Of a stretch of DNA of 64,000 nucleotides, positions 27,829 to 36,345 are shown piece by piece. How positions within the stretch are numbered: position 1 is the stretch's first letter; each line of letters begins with the position of its first letter. The stretch is from assembly GCA_945827635.1 (NCBI GenBank), contig CALZOG010000002.1, positions 1 through 64,000 of the forward strand, read 5' to 3'. The position numbers and the translations under genes were made by a program. A model generated the notes under the pieces. It was given only the letters and a program-made list of their open reading frames with translations, made no database searches and was not told the origin of the DNA. Origin of the DNA: an uncultured Bacteroidales bacterium. Lineage in GTDB: Bacteria; Bacteroidota; Bacteroidia; Bacteroidales; Paludibacteraceae.

Positions 27829-29454
27829 ATGAAAAAGATTACACTTTTGGCATGCTCGCTCGTTGCTTCGATTGCAATGTTTGCCGGCGTGAACGAGAAA
27901 CTCGTTAAGACGGGTTCTGAAAAGGTATTTGTTCCTTCCATTCAGATGGTTGAAACTAAGTCGAGTATTCTTCCTGAAGGCGTTGTAAGCGCCAATCAGT
28001 TGCAGAACAGCTTGGCTGAAGTAGTAACAGATACTATTGTTCTTCCGTACGTTGTTCCCGGTACATACAACTGCGGAACTCCTTCAAGTGGTATTGACTA
28101 TGTCAATGAGGCAAGTATCATTACTCCGTATTGTGAGGAAGTTACATTCTACAACTATATCGGACTTACAAGTACATGGTATATCAATGATGAGCTCGTA
28201 GCTACTGATACTGCTCTTACTGTTAAGATTGCCGGTTTGGGACAACAGCAACCGTTACCTCTTATGAAAACAGCGACTCTTCCGACATCCGATACTACGC
28301 AATATGCATTTGTTGATTACCAATTTGGTGCATACTATACTTCAAAGTATGCACAACACGGATTTACAAACTATCTTCTCACTGCACCTGCTTACCTCAA
28401 GCCCCTCACCAAGTGCGCTATGTACACCGAACTTAAGGTAGATGATCGTGGTAAAGATACCTATGGCTCAGACTGGACTTTTGTCGGTGGTGGTAGCGTA
28501 GGTACATATTCTTATGGTACCAACATGGTGCATCCAACAGGTATTCGTTTCGATACTATCCTTATCCCGTATACCAACCCCGGCACGATGTACATTGACC
28601 ATATTTCTGCAGGCGTTTATACTGCAGGTGAGGGTGGCGTAGCTGGTATGTTCCCCGCTGAAACCGACCATGTACGCGCGTCTATCTATCCTTTGACTGA
28701 GCAGGGTATTGATTTTGCAAATCCGATTGCTACTGCTATCGCAAATACCGATGACTATGTTGGTGCAAATAAATCTCCATCGTCTTGGTATGGTATCCTC
28801 AATTTCAACTTCACAGATATAGATCCGATTACCGGTGCAGAGACTGTTGTGCCTACTGTTGTTAGCGGTGATTTTGTTGTTGCTTTTGATCAATTCAATG
28901 ATGGCACAGCCAATTTTGGTTTCATCACGGATTACTTTACAGAAATCACCGGCGATACTTATCTGATTGGTAGTGGCAAACTTACCCAGTTGTGGAAATC
29001 TCCGAGCAACCTGTTGGTCAACTTGTATGCATTGATGCCTGTATTTGAGGCGCCTGAAGTACTTGAATTTGCTGCAGGGGAAACCGAAAAAGAATTTACT
29101 GTAGCATCTAACGTATGGGACGAGGACTTGAGTATTGATGCTGATGACTGGATTGATGTTGAGGTAGTTACGGACTACGAAGAATTTGTTGAGGAAGGAG
29201 AGACTTATCAAGAACACCTCTACACCAACAAGGTAAAAGTTACCGTTACGAATACTGCCGAGGCACGCGAAGGTGAAATCACTATTGACGCTCTTGGCTT
29301 GCCTGTCTCCATCGTTGTTAAGCAGGAAGCTGGTTCGAGTGTTGAGAATGTTCACATCATGAACGACAACAAGTTCTACAATGTTCTTGGTCAGGAGGTT
29401 AGCGAGGACTACAAGGGCGTTGTTATCCGCAACGGCGAGAAATTCGTGCGTTAA
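27829..29454 (+). CDS. secreted protein with BACON-like domain and type IX secretion-like tail
   Basis: 541 residues with a signal peptide (about 1-19). The N-terminal 400 residues were not recognised. Residues about 400-505 (VLEFAAGETEKEFTVASN ... EGEITIDALGLPVSIVVKQ) resemble a BACON-type Ig-like domain. The last 30 residues (KFYNVLGQEVSEDYKGVVIR) match the classical Bacteroidales C-terminal sorting tail. Last gene of the SusC operon, 45 bases after the DUF4302 gene and followed by a strong terminator. Confidence 0.8.
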   Translation: MKKITLLACSLVASIAMFAGVNEKLVKTGSEKVFVPSIQMVETKSSILPEGVVSANQLQNSLAEVVTDTIVLPYVVPGTYNCGTPSSGIDYVNEASIITPYCEEVTFYNYIGLTSTWYINDELVATDTALTVKIAGLGQQQPLPLMKTATLPTSDTTQYAFVDYQFGAYYTSKYAQHGFTNYLLTAPAYLKPLTKCAMYTELKVDDRGKDTYGSDWTFVGGGSVGTYSYGTNMVHPTGIRFDTILIPYTNPGTMYIDHISAGVYTAGEGGVAGMFPAETDHVRASIYPLTEQGIDFANPIATAIANTDDYVGANKSPSSWYGILNFNFTDIDPITGAETVVPTVVSGDFVVAFDQFNDGTANFGFITDYFTEITGDTYLIGSGKLTQLWKSPSNLLVNLYALMPVFEAPEVLEFAAGETEKEFTVASNVWDEDLSIDADDWIDVEVVTDYEEFVEEGETYQEHLYTNKVKVTVTNTAEAREGEITIDALGLPVSIVVKQEAGSSVENVHIMNDNKFYNVLGQEVSEDYKGVVIRNGEKFVR

Positions 29455-29506
29455 TCAATAACTTTTGGATAGCTTGCTTCATCCGATGCAGGCAACTCCG
29501 ATAACC

Positions 29507-29538
29507 GGTGGCGCATCTCAGGATGCGCCACCTTTATT
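29507..29538 (+). terminator. rho-independent terminator of the first SusC operon
   Basis: An 11-bp perfect stem (GGTGGCGCATC / GATGCGCCACC) with a 4-base loop is followed by TTTATT. Confidence 0.88.
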
Positions 29539-29539
29539 A

Positions 29540-29580
29540 CACCTTCTGCCGCTTCTGCCACTTTTGCCATTTCTGCCATG
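29540..29580 (+). repeat. 9-bp tandem repeat (CTTCTGCCA-like)
   Basis: Four degenerate units of CTTCTGCCA follow the terminator. The rest of the gap up to 29822 holds the LOG promoter and no other recognisable element. Confidence 0.7.
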
Positions 29581-29764
29581 GCATTCGGTTTTTCGAACGC
29601 TGTGTTCAGATATCCGGGCGTTAGTGGTTGTTATATATTCCTTAGGGGGTGTTTATTGATATAGATAGATACTATAGGCTGCCAATATATGTCCGTATAG
29701 ATTCAATGTGTACTCAGATTTTGTTATAAAAACGGTATATTTTGTTCTGATTTTCTTGCAAATA

Positions 29765-29796
29765 TTTGCATAAATCATTTATTTTTCGTAACTTTG
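29765..29796 (+). promoter_or_regulatory. promoter of LOG - hemD - trmD operon
   Basis: TTTG at 29765-29768, 20 bases, TAACTTTG at 29789-29796, 26 bases before the LOG ATG. Confidence 0.8.
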
Positions 29797-29822
29797 CAGT
29801 CCTTATTGTCAAACAACCGAAT

Positions 29823-30410
29823 ATGATCAACCGTATTGCCGTATATTGTTCTGCTTCCGATGGCGTGCCTGAGGTGTATAACACCGCAGCCTATCGTCTT
29901 GGGCAATTGCTTGCTCAAGAGGGTGTTGAGGTCGTTTATGGCGACGGAGGAATAGGGCTCATGAAGCATTTGGCTGAAGGCGTGCTTGCCGAAGGAGGCA
30001 CAATCACCGGTGTTATACCGCGTTTTATGGTGGAGCAGGGTTGGAACAACCCGCGAAGCACACAGACGATTGTCACCGTTTCGATGCACGAGCGTAAGGC
30101 CGCAATCACCCGTATGGTGGATGCTATGGTAGCACTACCCGGTGGGATAGGCACGATGGAGGAACTCTTCGAATGCCTTACATGGAAACAGCTCGGGCTG
30201 CATGGCAAACCCGTGGTGATAGTGAATACCAACGGATATTTTGATCCTGTCATTGCAGCTTTGGACAAAATGGTGGCTGAACACTTTATGCAACCCGTGC
30301 ACCGCAATCGGATGTTCACCGTGGTCAACTCGCCCGAAGAGGTGCTCAGCGCTGTCTATGCTGCGGCTGAGTGGGGCGAACACATGCGCCAGCAAGCACG
30401 AACCGTGTAA
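29823..30410 (+). CDS. LOG family protein (TIGR00730 Rossmann-fold nucleotide phosphoribohydrolase)
   Basis: 195 residues from ATG at 29823; a longer frame would start upstream of the promoter. The family motif PGGIGTMEE is at 106-114, with Arg91 upstream and the GDGG loop at 40-43. LOG proteins remove ribose 5-phosphate from nucleoside monophosphates (cytokinin precursors in plants); the bacterial role is often general nucleotide turnover. First gene of an operon that runs to trmD, with only 10 bases before the next ATG. Confidence 0.92.
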   Translation: MINRIAVYCSASDGVPEVYNTAAYRLGQLLAQEGVEVVYGDGGIGLMKHLAEGVLAEGGTITGVIPRFMVEQGWNNPRSTQTIVTVSMHERKAAITRMVDAMVALPGGIGTMEELFECLTWKQLGLHGKPVVIVNTNGYFDPVIAALDKMVAEHFMQPVHRNRMFTVVNSPEEVLSAVYAAAEWGEHMRQQARTV

Positions 30411-30420
30411 TGACCGCCGA

Positions 30421-31083
30421 ATGTTGTACGAAGGATTACATATTACTGCCGCACTTTCTGCCACATGGCTGCCTTGGATATGCTTGGCGCTCGTGGTGCT
30501 CGTATGGCTGAGTTGTATGATGCAACCGCGGTACTTGCGCGCTGTGGTCAGCAATAGTTTTGCTGAGTTTGCCGGCAACACGGCTGATCAGGTGCCAAGT
30601 ATAGGATCCCAGGTCACCCAATGGCTCTTTAATACCTCGGTGCCGGCATTGGCGGTATATATAATCCTCGTTGATTCGCCGATGTATGGCTTGGAGTTCT
30701 TTGAGCAACTGATTGTTTTTTCTGTGTTCATCGATCTCGCACGAGTGGTCATAGCGTTGCTTATGCAGTACACCTTCCGCCTCGGCAGACGCGCAAGTCT
30801 GGCGTATGTGCGTTACTTCTCGCTGCGATCACTCATGACTTATTTGGCGTTGATCATAGTAATGTTCATGGCATACACTGCCCCCAACGCCTGGTGGATA
30901 ACGCTGCTGGCTGTACTGATTGGCGCGTACATCCTTATTCTTATCGCACAATGGATACGTCTGTTCAACGCCTCTGTGCAGGAATTGTTGGGAGTACTTA
31001 TCTTTCTGCTTACTGCAGAACTGTTGCCGATCTTGCTGCTCTACGAGGCAGGAAGACAGGTGTATGCCATGTATTTAATGTGA
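30421..31083 (+). CDS. DUF4271 integral membrane protein
   Basis: 220 residues from ATG at 30421. About five to six hydrophobic segments (near 15-33, 70-90, 98-116, 133-153, 158-178, 185-205). Matches the DUF4271 family, which in Bacteroidota stands directly before uroporphyrinogen-III synthase. Function unknown; inner-membrane location is inferred. The conserved neighbourhood with hemD and rnpA is kept here. Confidence 0.85.
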   Translation: MLYEGLHITAALSATWLPWICLALVVLVWLSCMMQPRYLRAVVSNSFAEFAGNTADQVPSIGSQVTQWLFNTSVPALAVYIILVDSPMYGLEFFEQLIVFSVFIDLARVVIALLMQYTFRLGRRASLAYVRYFSLRSLMTYLALIIVMFMAYTAPNAWWITLLAVLIGAYILILIAQWIRLFNASVQELLGVLIFLLTAELLPILLLYEAGRQVYAMYLM

Positions 31084-31107
31084 GAATTTAATAGCAACTT
31101 CAATATA

Positions 31108-31842
31108 ATGACAAAAAAGATCCTAATCACTCAGGTTCGTCCTGCAGGTGAACACAACCCCTACGACTTGTTGGAACATCACCACGACGTACGTGTCGAT
31201 TTTCAACCGTTGGTACAATTGGAGAGGTTGTCAGCAAGAGAGTTCCGTGCCCAACATGTAAATATCTTGGATTATACCGCGGTTATACTCAACTCAAAAA
31301 CCAGTGCCGATCATTTCTTCCACATGTGTGAAGATCTGCATGTCGCTGTGCCGGAAACAATGCACTACTACTGCATCAGCGAGGCGGTAGGCAACTATTT
31401 GCAAAAGTATATTGAGTTCCGCAAACGAAGAATATTCTTCGGCACGCACAACTCATTCGAAGATGTTCTGCCGGCTATGAACCGCCGCCCGCAGGAGAAA
31501 TATATGATGGTTGTTGGCGAGAATTATAGCGATGAACTCATCAATATGTTTGCCGAGCACAAGGTCATGGTCAAACCCGTGGTTATGTTCCGCCAGCAGA
31601 CGTATTCCTGGCCTAAGGAAAAGCCTTTTGACTACGATGTTGTAGCATTCTTCACCGCTTCTGGTGTCAATGCTTTCCTCAGTAACTTCCCGAATTTCAA
31701 GCAGGAAGATAAGGCGTTTGTGTGCTTTGGTGCCAATGCGGCGCAAGCCCTCACCGATGCAGGATATACGGTTAACCGTGTAGCTCCTGCTCCCGGCTGC
31801 CCCTCACTGCTCGCTGCCATCGAGTCATACTTAAGCGAATAG
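31108..31842 (+). CDS. hemD: uroporphyrinogen-III synthase
   Basis: 244 residues. Two-lobed HemD fold: KKILITQVRPAG at the start, ILNSKTSADHFF, YYCISEAVGNYL, and DVVAFFTASGVNAFLSNF plus FVCFGANAAQALTDAGY in the second half. It closes and isomerises hydroxymethylbilane to uroporphyrinogen III in heme and corrinoid synthesis. The sequence conservation of this family is low, but the position between DUF4271 and rnpA supports the call. Confidence 0.88.
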   Translation: MTKKILITQVRPAGEHNPYDLLEHHHDVRVDFQPLVQLERLSAREFRAQHVNILDYTAVILNSKTSADHFFHMCEDLHVAVPETMHYYCISEAVGNYLQKYIEFRKRRIFFGTHNSFEDVLPAMNRRPQEKYMMVVGENYSDELINMFAEHKVMVKPVVMFRQQTYSWPKEKPFDYDVVAFFTASGVNAFLSNFPNFKQEDKAFVCFGANAAQALTDAGYTVNRVAPAPGCPSLLAAIESYLSE

Positions 31843-31910
31843 TAACGTTTTACACAGTAAACCCCTTTTAACTCATTAACGTCACGCAGTGACCATTGTA
31901 ACCTTTGATA

Positions 31911-32324
31911 GTGTCTAACTCCTTCCCCAAATCCATGCGTCTGTGCGGCGAGATGCGTATCGCTGCCGCACGTTCAAAGGGCAAACGTGTTATCGCTTGG
32001 CCTTTGCGTGCGCATGTCTTGTCTGTGGAGGGAAAAACGCAGGTCATGGTGTGGGCGCCCAAGTCGCTCCACAAGCACGCGGTGGATCGTAACCGCCTGC
32101 GCAGGCTTATGCGCGAAGCATACAGACTCAACTGCCAACCGCTAAAGCAACTGGAGGAGCAGGGAGAGGCGTTGCACATCGCTATTTATAACATGGACAA
32201 AGAACTGCCCGATTATGCGCAGATCGAACGTGCCATGAGCAAACTCATAGCCAAAATAATAGCCTCTACCCATACATCAGACAGTGTAACACCACCGGTC
32301 AATACATCAGCCAAGTTTGGCTGA
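31911..32324 (+). CDS. rnpA: ribonuclease P protein component
   Basis: 137 residues. Motifs of the family: RLCGEMRI near the start, [22 protein letters not shown] (the RNR motif) at about 57-78. It assists the RNase P RNA in removing 5' leaders from pre-tRNA. There is no ATG; I chose GTG at 31911 ([10 protein letters not shown] start), with TTG at 31905 as alternative. The stop codon lies inside a perfect palindrome at 32306-32325. Downstream is yidD, the usual rnpA partner. Confidence 0.9.
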   Translation: MSNSFPKSMRLCGEMRIAAARSKGKRVIAWPLRAHVLSVEGKTQVMVWAPKSLHKHAVDRNRLRRLMREAYRLNCQPLKQLEEQGEALHIAIYNMDKELPDYAQIERAMSKLIAKIIASTHTSDSVTPPVNTSAKFG

Positions 32325-32325
32325 T
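32306..32325. repeat. palindrome ATCAGCCAA-GT-TTGGCTGAT
   Basis: A perfect 9-bp inverted repeat with a 2-base centre that contains the rnpA stop codon. A second copy with AT at its centre is at 32562-32581, after yidD. Confidence 0.85.
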
Positions 32326-32335
32326 CATTACACCC

Positions 32336-32557
32336 ATGCGTACTATTATCCGCCACATATTCCTTTTGCCGGTGTACTTCTACAGAACGTGCATCTCGCC
32401 CTTCACACCGCCCTCCTGCCGTTATACGCCTACCTGCAGCCAATATATGGTCGAGGCGGTTATGAAGTACGGCATTTTCAAGGGAGGATGGCTTGGTATC
32501 AAACGCATACTTCGCTGCAACCCTTGGGGGGGCTCCGGCTATGATCCTGTACCTTAA
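32336..32557 (+). CDS. yidD: membrane protein insertion efficiency factor YidD
   Basis: 73 residues. Family motif [17 protein letters not shown] (about 21-37) with its conserved cysteines and the C-terminal [14 protein letters not shown]. YidD supports membrane insertion by YidC. It lies between rnpA and trmD and is flanked by two copies of the same palindrome. Confidence 0.95.
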   Translation: MRTIIRHIFLLPVYFYRTCISPFTPPSCRYTPTCSQYMVEAVMKYGIFKGGWLGIKRILRCNPWGGSGYDPVP

Positions 32558-32561
32558 ATAT

Positions 32562-32581
32562 ATCAGCCAAATTTGGCTGAT
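32562..32581. repeat. palindrome ATCAGCCAA-AT-TTGGCTGAT
   Basis: Second copy of the palindrome at 32306, located five bases after the yidD stop and 12 bases before the trmD ATG. No T-run follows, so it is not a standard terminator. Confidence 0.85.
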
Positions 32582-32593
32582 CGAACAAAAACT

Positions 32594-33277
32594 ATGCTAC
32601 GAATAGATATCATAACTTGTTGTCCTGAACTCCTTGATTCGCCGCTCAATCACTCCATCGTGCAGCGTGCCAAGGACAAAGGTCTGTGCGAGATTTATGT
32701 CCACAACCTGCGTGACTACACCCTCGACAAACATCGAAAGGTCGATGATTATGCGTTCGGCTTCGGTGCGGGAATGGTTCTGCAGATCGAACCTATCGAC
32801 CGACTCATCACCAAACTGACATCCGAGCGGCAGTACGACGAGATCATCTTCACCGCTCCCGATGGCGAACGCTTCAACCAGCAAGTCGCCAACCAACTCT
32901 CTCTCAAGCAGAACCTGATCATCCTTTGCGGACACTACAAAGGTGTTGATCAGCGTGTACGTGACCACCTGATCACCAAGGAATATACCATCGGTGATTT
33001 CGTACTCACCGGTGGCGAAATGCCTGCGGCTATTATGACCGACGCTATCGTTCGTCTGCTACCGGGCGCCCTTGGCGACGAGACTTCCGCCCTCTCCGAT
33101 TCTTTCCAGGACGGCTTGCTGGAGGCTGGCGTCTATACGCGTCCCGCAGAGTACAAAGGCTGGCGCGTGCCCGATATTCTACTTTCCGGACACCAGGCTA
33201 AGATCGACGAATGGCTCTACGAGCTGTCGCTCCAACACACCCGCGAAAGACGACCCGATCTCTTGGGCGAAGAGTAA
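32594..33277 (+). CDS. trmD: tRNA (guanine37-N1)-methyltransferase
   Basis: 227 residues from ATG at 32594. SPOUT-fold motifs: [22 protein letters not shown], and [18 protein letters not shown] of the trefoil knot. It methylates G37 of tRNAs and prevents frameshifting. It is in the same operon as rnpA and yidD. An upstream frame extension would cover the palindrome and was not used. Confidence 0.95.
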   Translation: MLRIDIITCCPELLDSPLNHSIVQRAKDKGLCEIYVHNLRDYTLDKHRKVDDYAFGFGAGMVLQIEPIDRLITKLTSERQYDEIIFTAPDGERFNQQVANQLSLKQNLIILCGHYKGVDQRVRDHLITKEYTIGDFVLTGGEMPAAIMTDAIVRLLPGALGDETSALSDSFQDGLLEAGVYTRPAEYKGWRVPDILLSGHQAKIDEWLYELSLQHTRERRPDLLGEE

Positions 33278-33285
33278 ACAAAAAA

Positions 33286-33359
33286 CGTTCCGTTCCATCG
33301 GGGGATTATCGAGGGTTTATCGAGGGTTTATCGAACTTTTATCGGACCTTTATCGGGCT
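33286..33359 (+). repeat. composite repeat: 17-bp head plus five 11-bp TTATCGA units
   Basis: The head CGTTCCGTTCCATCGGG (33286-33302) is followed by five 11-bp units of the form TTTATCGAGGG (33305-33359). Related elements are at 41625-41657 and 48977-49072. Confidence 0.85.
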
Positions 33360-33410
33360 AATCCTAGACTTTACTCGAGGTCAAATGCTTATAATGATTA
33401 ACTAATAAAT

Positions 33411-34817
33411 ATGCTAATGCGTCGTTCCGTACTATCCCTATTCTTGTTGGCTTGTACTGCCGGATTGTTTGCTGTTTCTCCTTCCGGCACGCTGCCTGTG
33501 ATGTATATCACCACCAAAAACAAACAGGACGTTTCACGTGAGACACCCGTCGAAGCCACTATGTATGTCACCGCCTATGGCGATTATCAGGCTCTCGGGA
33601 GTGCGTCCAACCAGATCCCTCTTACCATTCGTGGCAGAGGCAACTGGACATGGACGGGATTCGACAAGAAACCCTATAAAATCGTTTTTGCACAAGGACA
33701 GGGACAAAAACTCCTTGGCATGCACAAGAGCAAGCACTGGGCATTGATGGCTGGAGCCGACGACTGTCTCGGCTTTCTCAAGAATACGGTCGGCTACGCT
33801 CTTTCCAGGCATATCGGTTTGCCTTATACACCGAATCAGGTACCTGTTGAACTCATGCTCAATGGCGATTACAAAGGCTTGTATTTCGTCACCGAAACCA
33901 TTCGTATCGACAACGATCGCGTCAATATTCAAGAGCAGCAGGATGGCGAAACCAATGCCGATCTTATCACCGGCGGATGGCTGGTCGAGATCGACAACTA
34001 TTCGTCCGATGGTAATATAGTGTTTAAGGAACATAACGGCGAAAGTGTGATGATCACACCTCACTCGCCTGAGGATCTCTCAACCCGGCAGCGCAACTAT
34101 ATCACCAACCAACTCAACCAACTCAACGACGCCATCTACGATCTCCCTTTGGCAACAGGAGCCGATCTTCAGGATATACTCGACCTTACCGATGCAGCGC
34201 GTTACTATCTGGTGCAGGAGATTATGGAAGATTGCGAATCGTACCACGGCAGTTGCTTCCTGTACAAGGACCGTGATTCTATCGATACCCGCGGACAAAA
34301 AGTCTTCCCGCGCTGGCACTTCGGTCCCGTTTGGGATTTCGGTAATGCCTACGGCCGCCACCAGGAACGTTTCATCTACGACGGACCTACGTTCTCGCAA
34401 ATATGGACTGAACAACTCTGCAAGAACGAACAGTTCAACGAGCGCTTGATGAAACTGTGGTATATCTACCGCCAACAGGGGCATAACAAGGTCTTGGCTG
34501 ACATCAACTCTTTCGTCAACGCTGTTTCCACTGCGGCCAAAAGGGACGCCGAGCGTTGGCGTAACACCAACGTGTGCAACAACGGTGATATGAACAACCG
34601 CAAGCAGGATTTTCTCGATCGTATGAACTGGCGTATCGATTGGCTGTATTCGCAGTGGGGAGAGGGTGATCCTACTCCGTTAACAAGCAACGAGCCGGTA
34701 TTCACCGACTCGTCACAACTACCTTCCGACAATCCAAGAATGCTGATTTCCAATGGCCAACTCCTTATCCAGCGTGGTGGCTGTCGTTACACGCTCACCG
34801 GACAAAGGGTGGAGTAG
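33411..34817 (+). CDS. secreted CotH kinase family protein
   Basis: 468 residues with a signal peptide (about 1-21). The CotH signature is clear: TIRGRGNWTW, KKPYKIVF, ALMAGADD, VELMLNGDYKGLYFVTETI, GGWLVEIDNY and WHFGPVWDFGNAYGR. The C-terminus (ISNGQLLIQRGGCRYTLTG) is a type IX secretion-like tail. CotH of Bacillus phosphorylates spore-coat proteins; the bacteroidal secreted members have no defined target. It follows trmD after a 130-base gap filled by repeats; no separate promoter was identified. Confidence 0.9.
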   Translation: MLMRRSVLSLFLLACTAGLFAVSPSGTLPVMYITTKNKQDVSRETPVEATMYVTAYGDYQALGSASNQIPLTIRGRGNWTWTGFDKKPYKIVFAQGQGQKLLGMHKSKHWALMAGADDCLGFLKNTVGYALSRHIGLPYTPNQVPVELMLNGDYKGLYFVTETIRIDNDRVNIQEQQDGETNADLITGGWLVEIDNYSSDGNIVFKEHNGESVMITPHSPEDLSTRQRNYITNQLNQLNDAIYDLPLATGADLQDILDLTDAARYYLVQEIMEDCESYHGSCFLYKDRDSIDTRGQKVFPRWHFGPVWDFGNAYGRHQERFIYDGPTFSQIWTEQLCKNEQFNERLMKLWYIYRQQGHNKVLADINSFVNAVSTAAKRDAERWRNTNVCNNGDMNNRKQDFLDRMNWRIDWLYSQWGEGDPTPLTSNEPVFTDSSQLPSDNPRMLISNGQLLIQRGGCRYTLTGQRVE

Positions 34818-34847
34818 TACACTTCTGCGATTATCGTTTTATGCTTT

Positions 34848-35906
34848 CTACAGCGTTAACTCGCTGTCAAAGTAATCGATGCGCATTGCCTTGCGAACCT
34901 CTTGCATCGTTTGCTCTCCGGCGCGACAAGCTTCTTCGGTGCCGCGGCGCAGGATCTCGCGAACTTCCGGCAAACGTTGCTCCCACTCGGCGCGGCGTTG
35001 ACGGATAGGCTCAAGCATCTCTTGCATAATCTTCAGCAGGAACATCTTGCACTTCATATCTCCCAGACCGCCACGGGTGTAGTGGTCTTTCAACTCCTGC
35101 AGATTCTGATATTCAGGCAGGTACTTTGCAAAATGCTCGTCTTTGCAGAACGCATCCAGATATGTGAACACCGCATTACCCTCCAAGTGCCCCGGATCGC
35201 TCACTTTCAGGTGAGTGGGGTCGGTGTACATACTCTTCACTTTTTGCTCAACCACCTCTGCAGGATCGCTCAGGTAGATGCAGTTGCCCAGACTCTTGCT
35301 CATCTTTGCCTTGCCGTCTGTGCCCGGCAGACGCATACATACGGCGTTGTCCGGCAGCAGGATCTGCGCTTCATCGAACACCTCGCCATATACGCTGTTA
35401 AACCTCCGCACCAGTTCGTTGGTCAGCTCGATCATCGGTTTTTGATCCTCGCCTACCGGCACAACCGTCCCGTGGAACAATGTGATGTCTGCTGCCTGTG
35501 ATACAGGATAGCAGAAAAATCCCAGAGGAATATTCGCCTCAAAGTTACGCATCTTGATCTCGGTCTTTACGGTCGGATTGCGCTGTACGCGGCTCACGCT
35601 CACCAGATTCATGTAGTAGAACGCTAACTCTGCCAACTGCGGCACACCGCTCTGGATAAAGATGGTCACTTTCTCCGGATCCAATCCCGCGGCAAGGTAG
35701 TCCAAGGCTACATTCAATATGTTCTCACGAATCTTACCGGGGTTGTCGGCATTGTCCGTCAATGCCTGCGCATCGGCTATCATGATATAAATCTTGTCGA
35801 ACTCTCCCGTGTTCTGCAACTCTACGCGCCTGCGCAGCGAACCTACATAATGCCCGATATGCAACTTGCCTGTCGGACGGTCACCTGTTAATATTATCTT
35901 TTTCAT
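34848..35906 (-). CDS. trpS: tryptophanyl-tRNA synthetase
   Basis: 352 residues. Class I synthetase motifs HIGH (16-19) and KMSKS (201-205), plus GDRPTGKLH and VGEDQKPMIELT typical of TrpRS. It charges tRNA-Trp. Its ATG overlaps the TGA of the DUF4494 gene (ATGA), so it is translationally coupled. Last gene of a long leftward gene group that begins at yidC; convergent with the CotH gene. Confidence 0.96.
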   Translation of the reverse strand: MKKIILTGDRPTGKLHIGHYVGSLRRRVELQNTGEFDKIYIMIADAQALTDNADNPGKIRENILNVALDYLAAGLDPEKVTIFIQSGVPQLAELAFYYMNLVSVSRVQRNPTVKTEIKMRNFEANIPLGFFCYPVSQAADITLFHGTVVPVGEDQKPMIELTNELVRRFNSVYGEVFDEAQILLPDNAVCMRLPGTDGKAKMSKSLGNCIYLSDPAEVVEQKVKSMYTDPTHLKVSDPGHLEGNAVFTYLDAFCKDEHFAKYLPEYQNLQELKDHYTRGGLGDMKCKMFLLKIMQEMLEPIRQRRAEWEQRLPEVREILRRGTEEACRAGEQTMQEVRKAMRIDYFDSELTL

Positions 35907-36319
35907 GCTGTAGCTCTGATTACATCTACTACCGGTGATTTGGCGAGACCTATTACTTCGCAGTCCAGCGATGCCAAGTGCTGCTTGAGCGTGTGCAATG
36001 CGTCAAGCATCGTGTCTGCCTGAACGAGGATGCTTACGGCTTTGCGTGTCTCTTTTTCGTTTTCAACGGTGATAAGTTCCACACGTGCCTTGTACCAATA
36101 TTCGCCGTTGGCTGCAGGGATAAGGTCGTAGTATTGCACTTTCTTGCAACTCGGCACCTCGCAGTCACCTTGGAACACAAATGGCTTGATTTCTTCCATC
36201 ACGCGCTCTTCTACATCAGCGCACGTGAATCCTTCTACCAGGTAGGTCTCTTTCACCTTACCCGGATTATCTTCGCCGGTCTGACGGCTGTAATGAACTT
36301 TGATTTCGTAGAATAACAT
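35903..36319 (-). CDS. DUF4494 domain protein
   Basis: 138 residues, no signal peptide. Matches the DUF4494 family of Bacteroidota: FYEIKVHYSR at the start, ETYLVEGFTCADVEERV, and VSILVQADTMLDALHTL. Function unknown; cytoplasmic. It overlaps trpS by four bases, a neighbourhood often seen for this family. Confidence 0.88.
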   Translation of the reverse strand: MLFYEIKVHYSRQTGEDNPGKVKETYLVEGFTCADVEERVMEEIKPFVFQGDCEVPSCKKVQYYDLIPAANGEYWYKARVELITVENEKETRKAVSILVQADTMLDALHTLKQHLASLDCEVIGLAKSPVVDVIRATA

Positions 36320-36345
36320 ATATGTAGTGTTTTATAATTATCTAA

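Noticed and set aside
29465-29659. 64-residue Leu/Pro-rich frame
   Set aside because: It translates the terminator and a 9-bp tandem repeat.
32306-32581. Attachment sites of an integrated element around yidD
   Set aside because: The enclosed segment is only yidD in its normal rnpA-yidD-trmD order, with no integrase or foreign genes.
33305-33359. DnaA boxes / replication origin
   Set aside because: Units read TTATCGA, not TTATCCACA, and no dnaA, dnaN or rpmH gene is adjacent.
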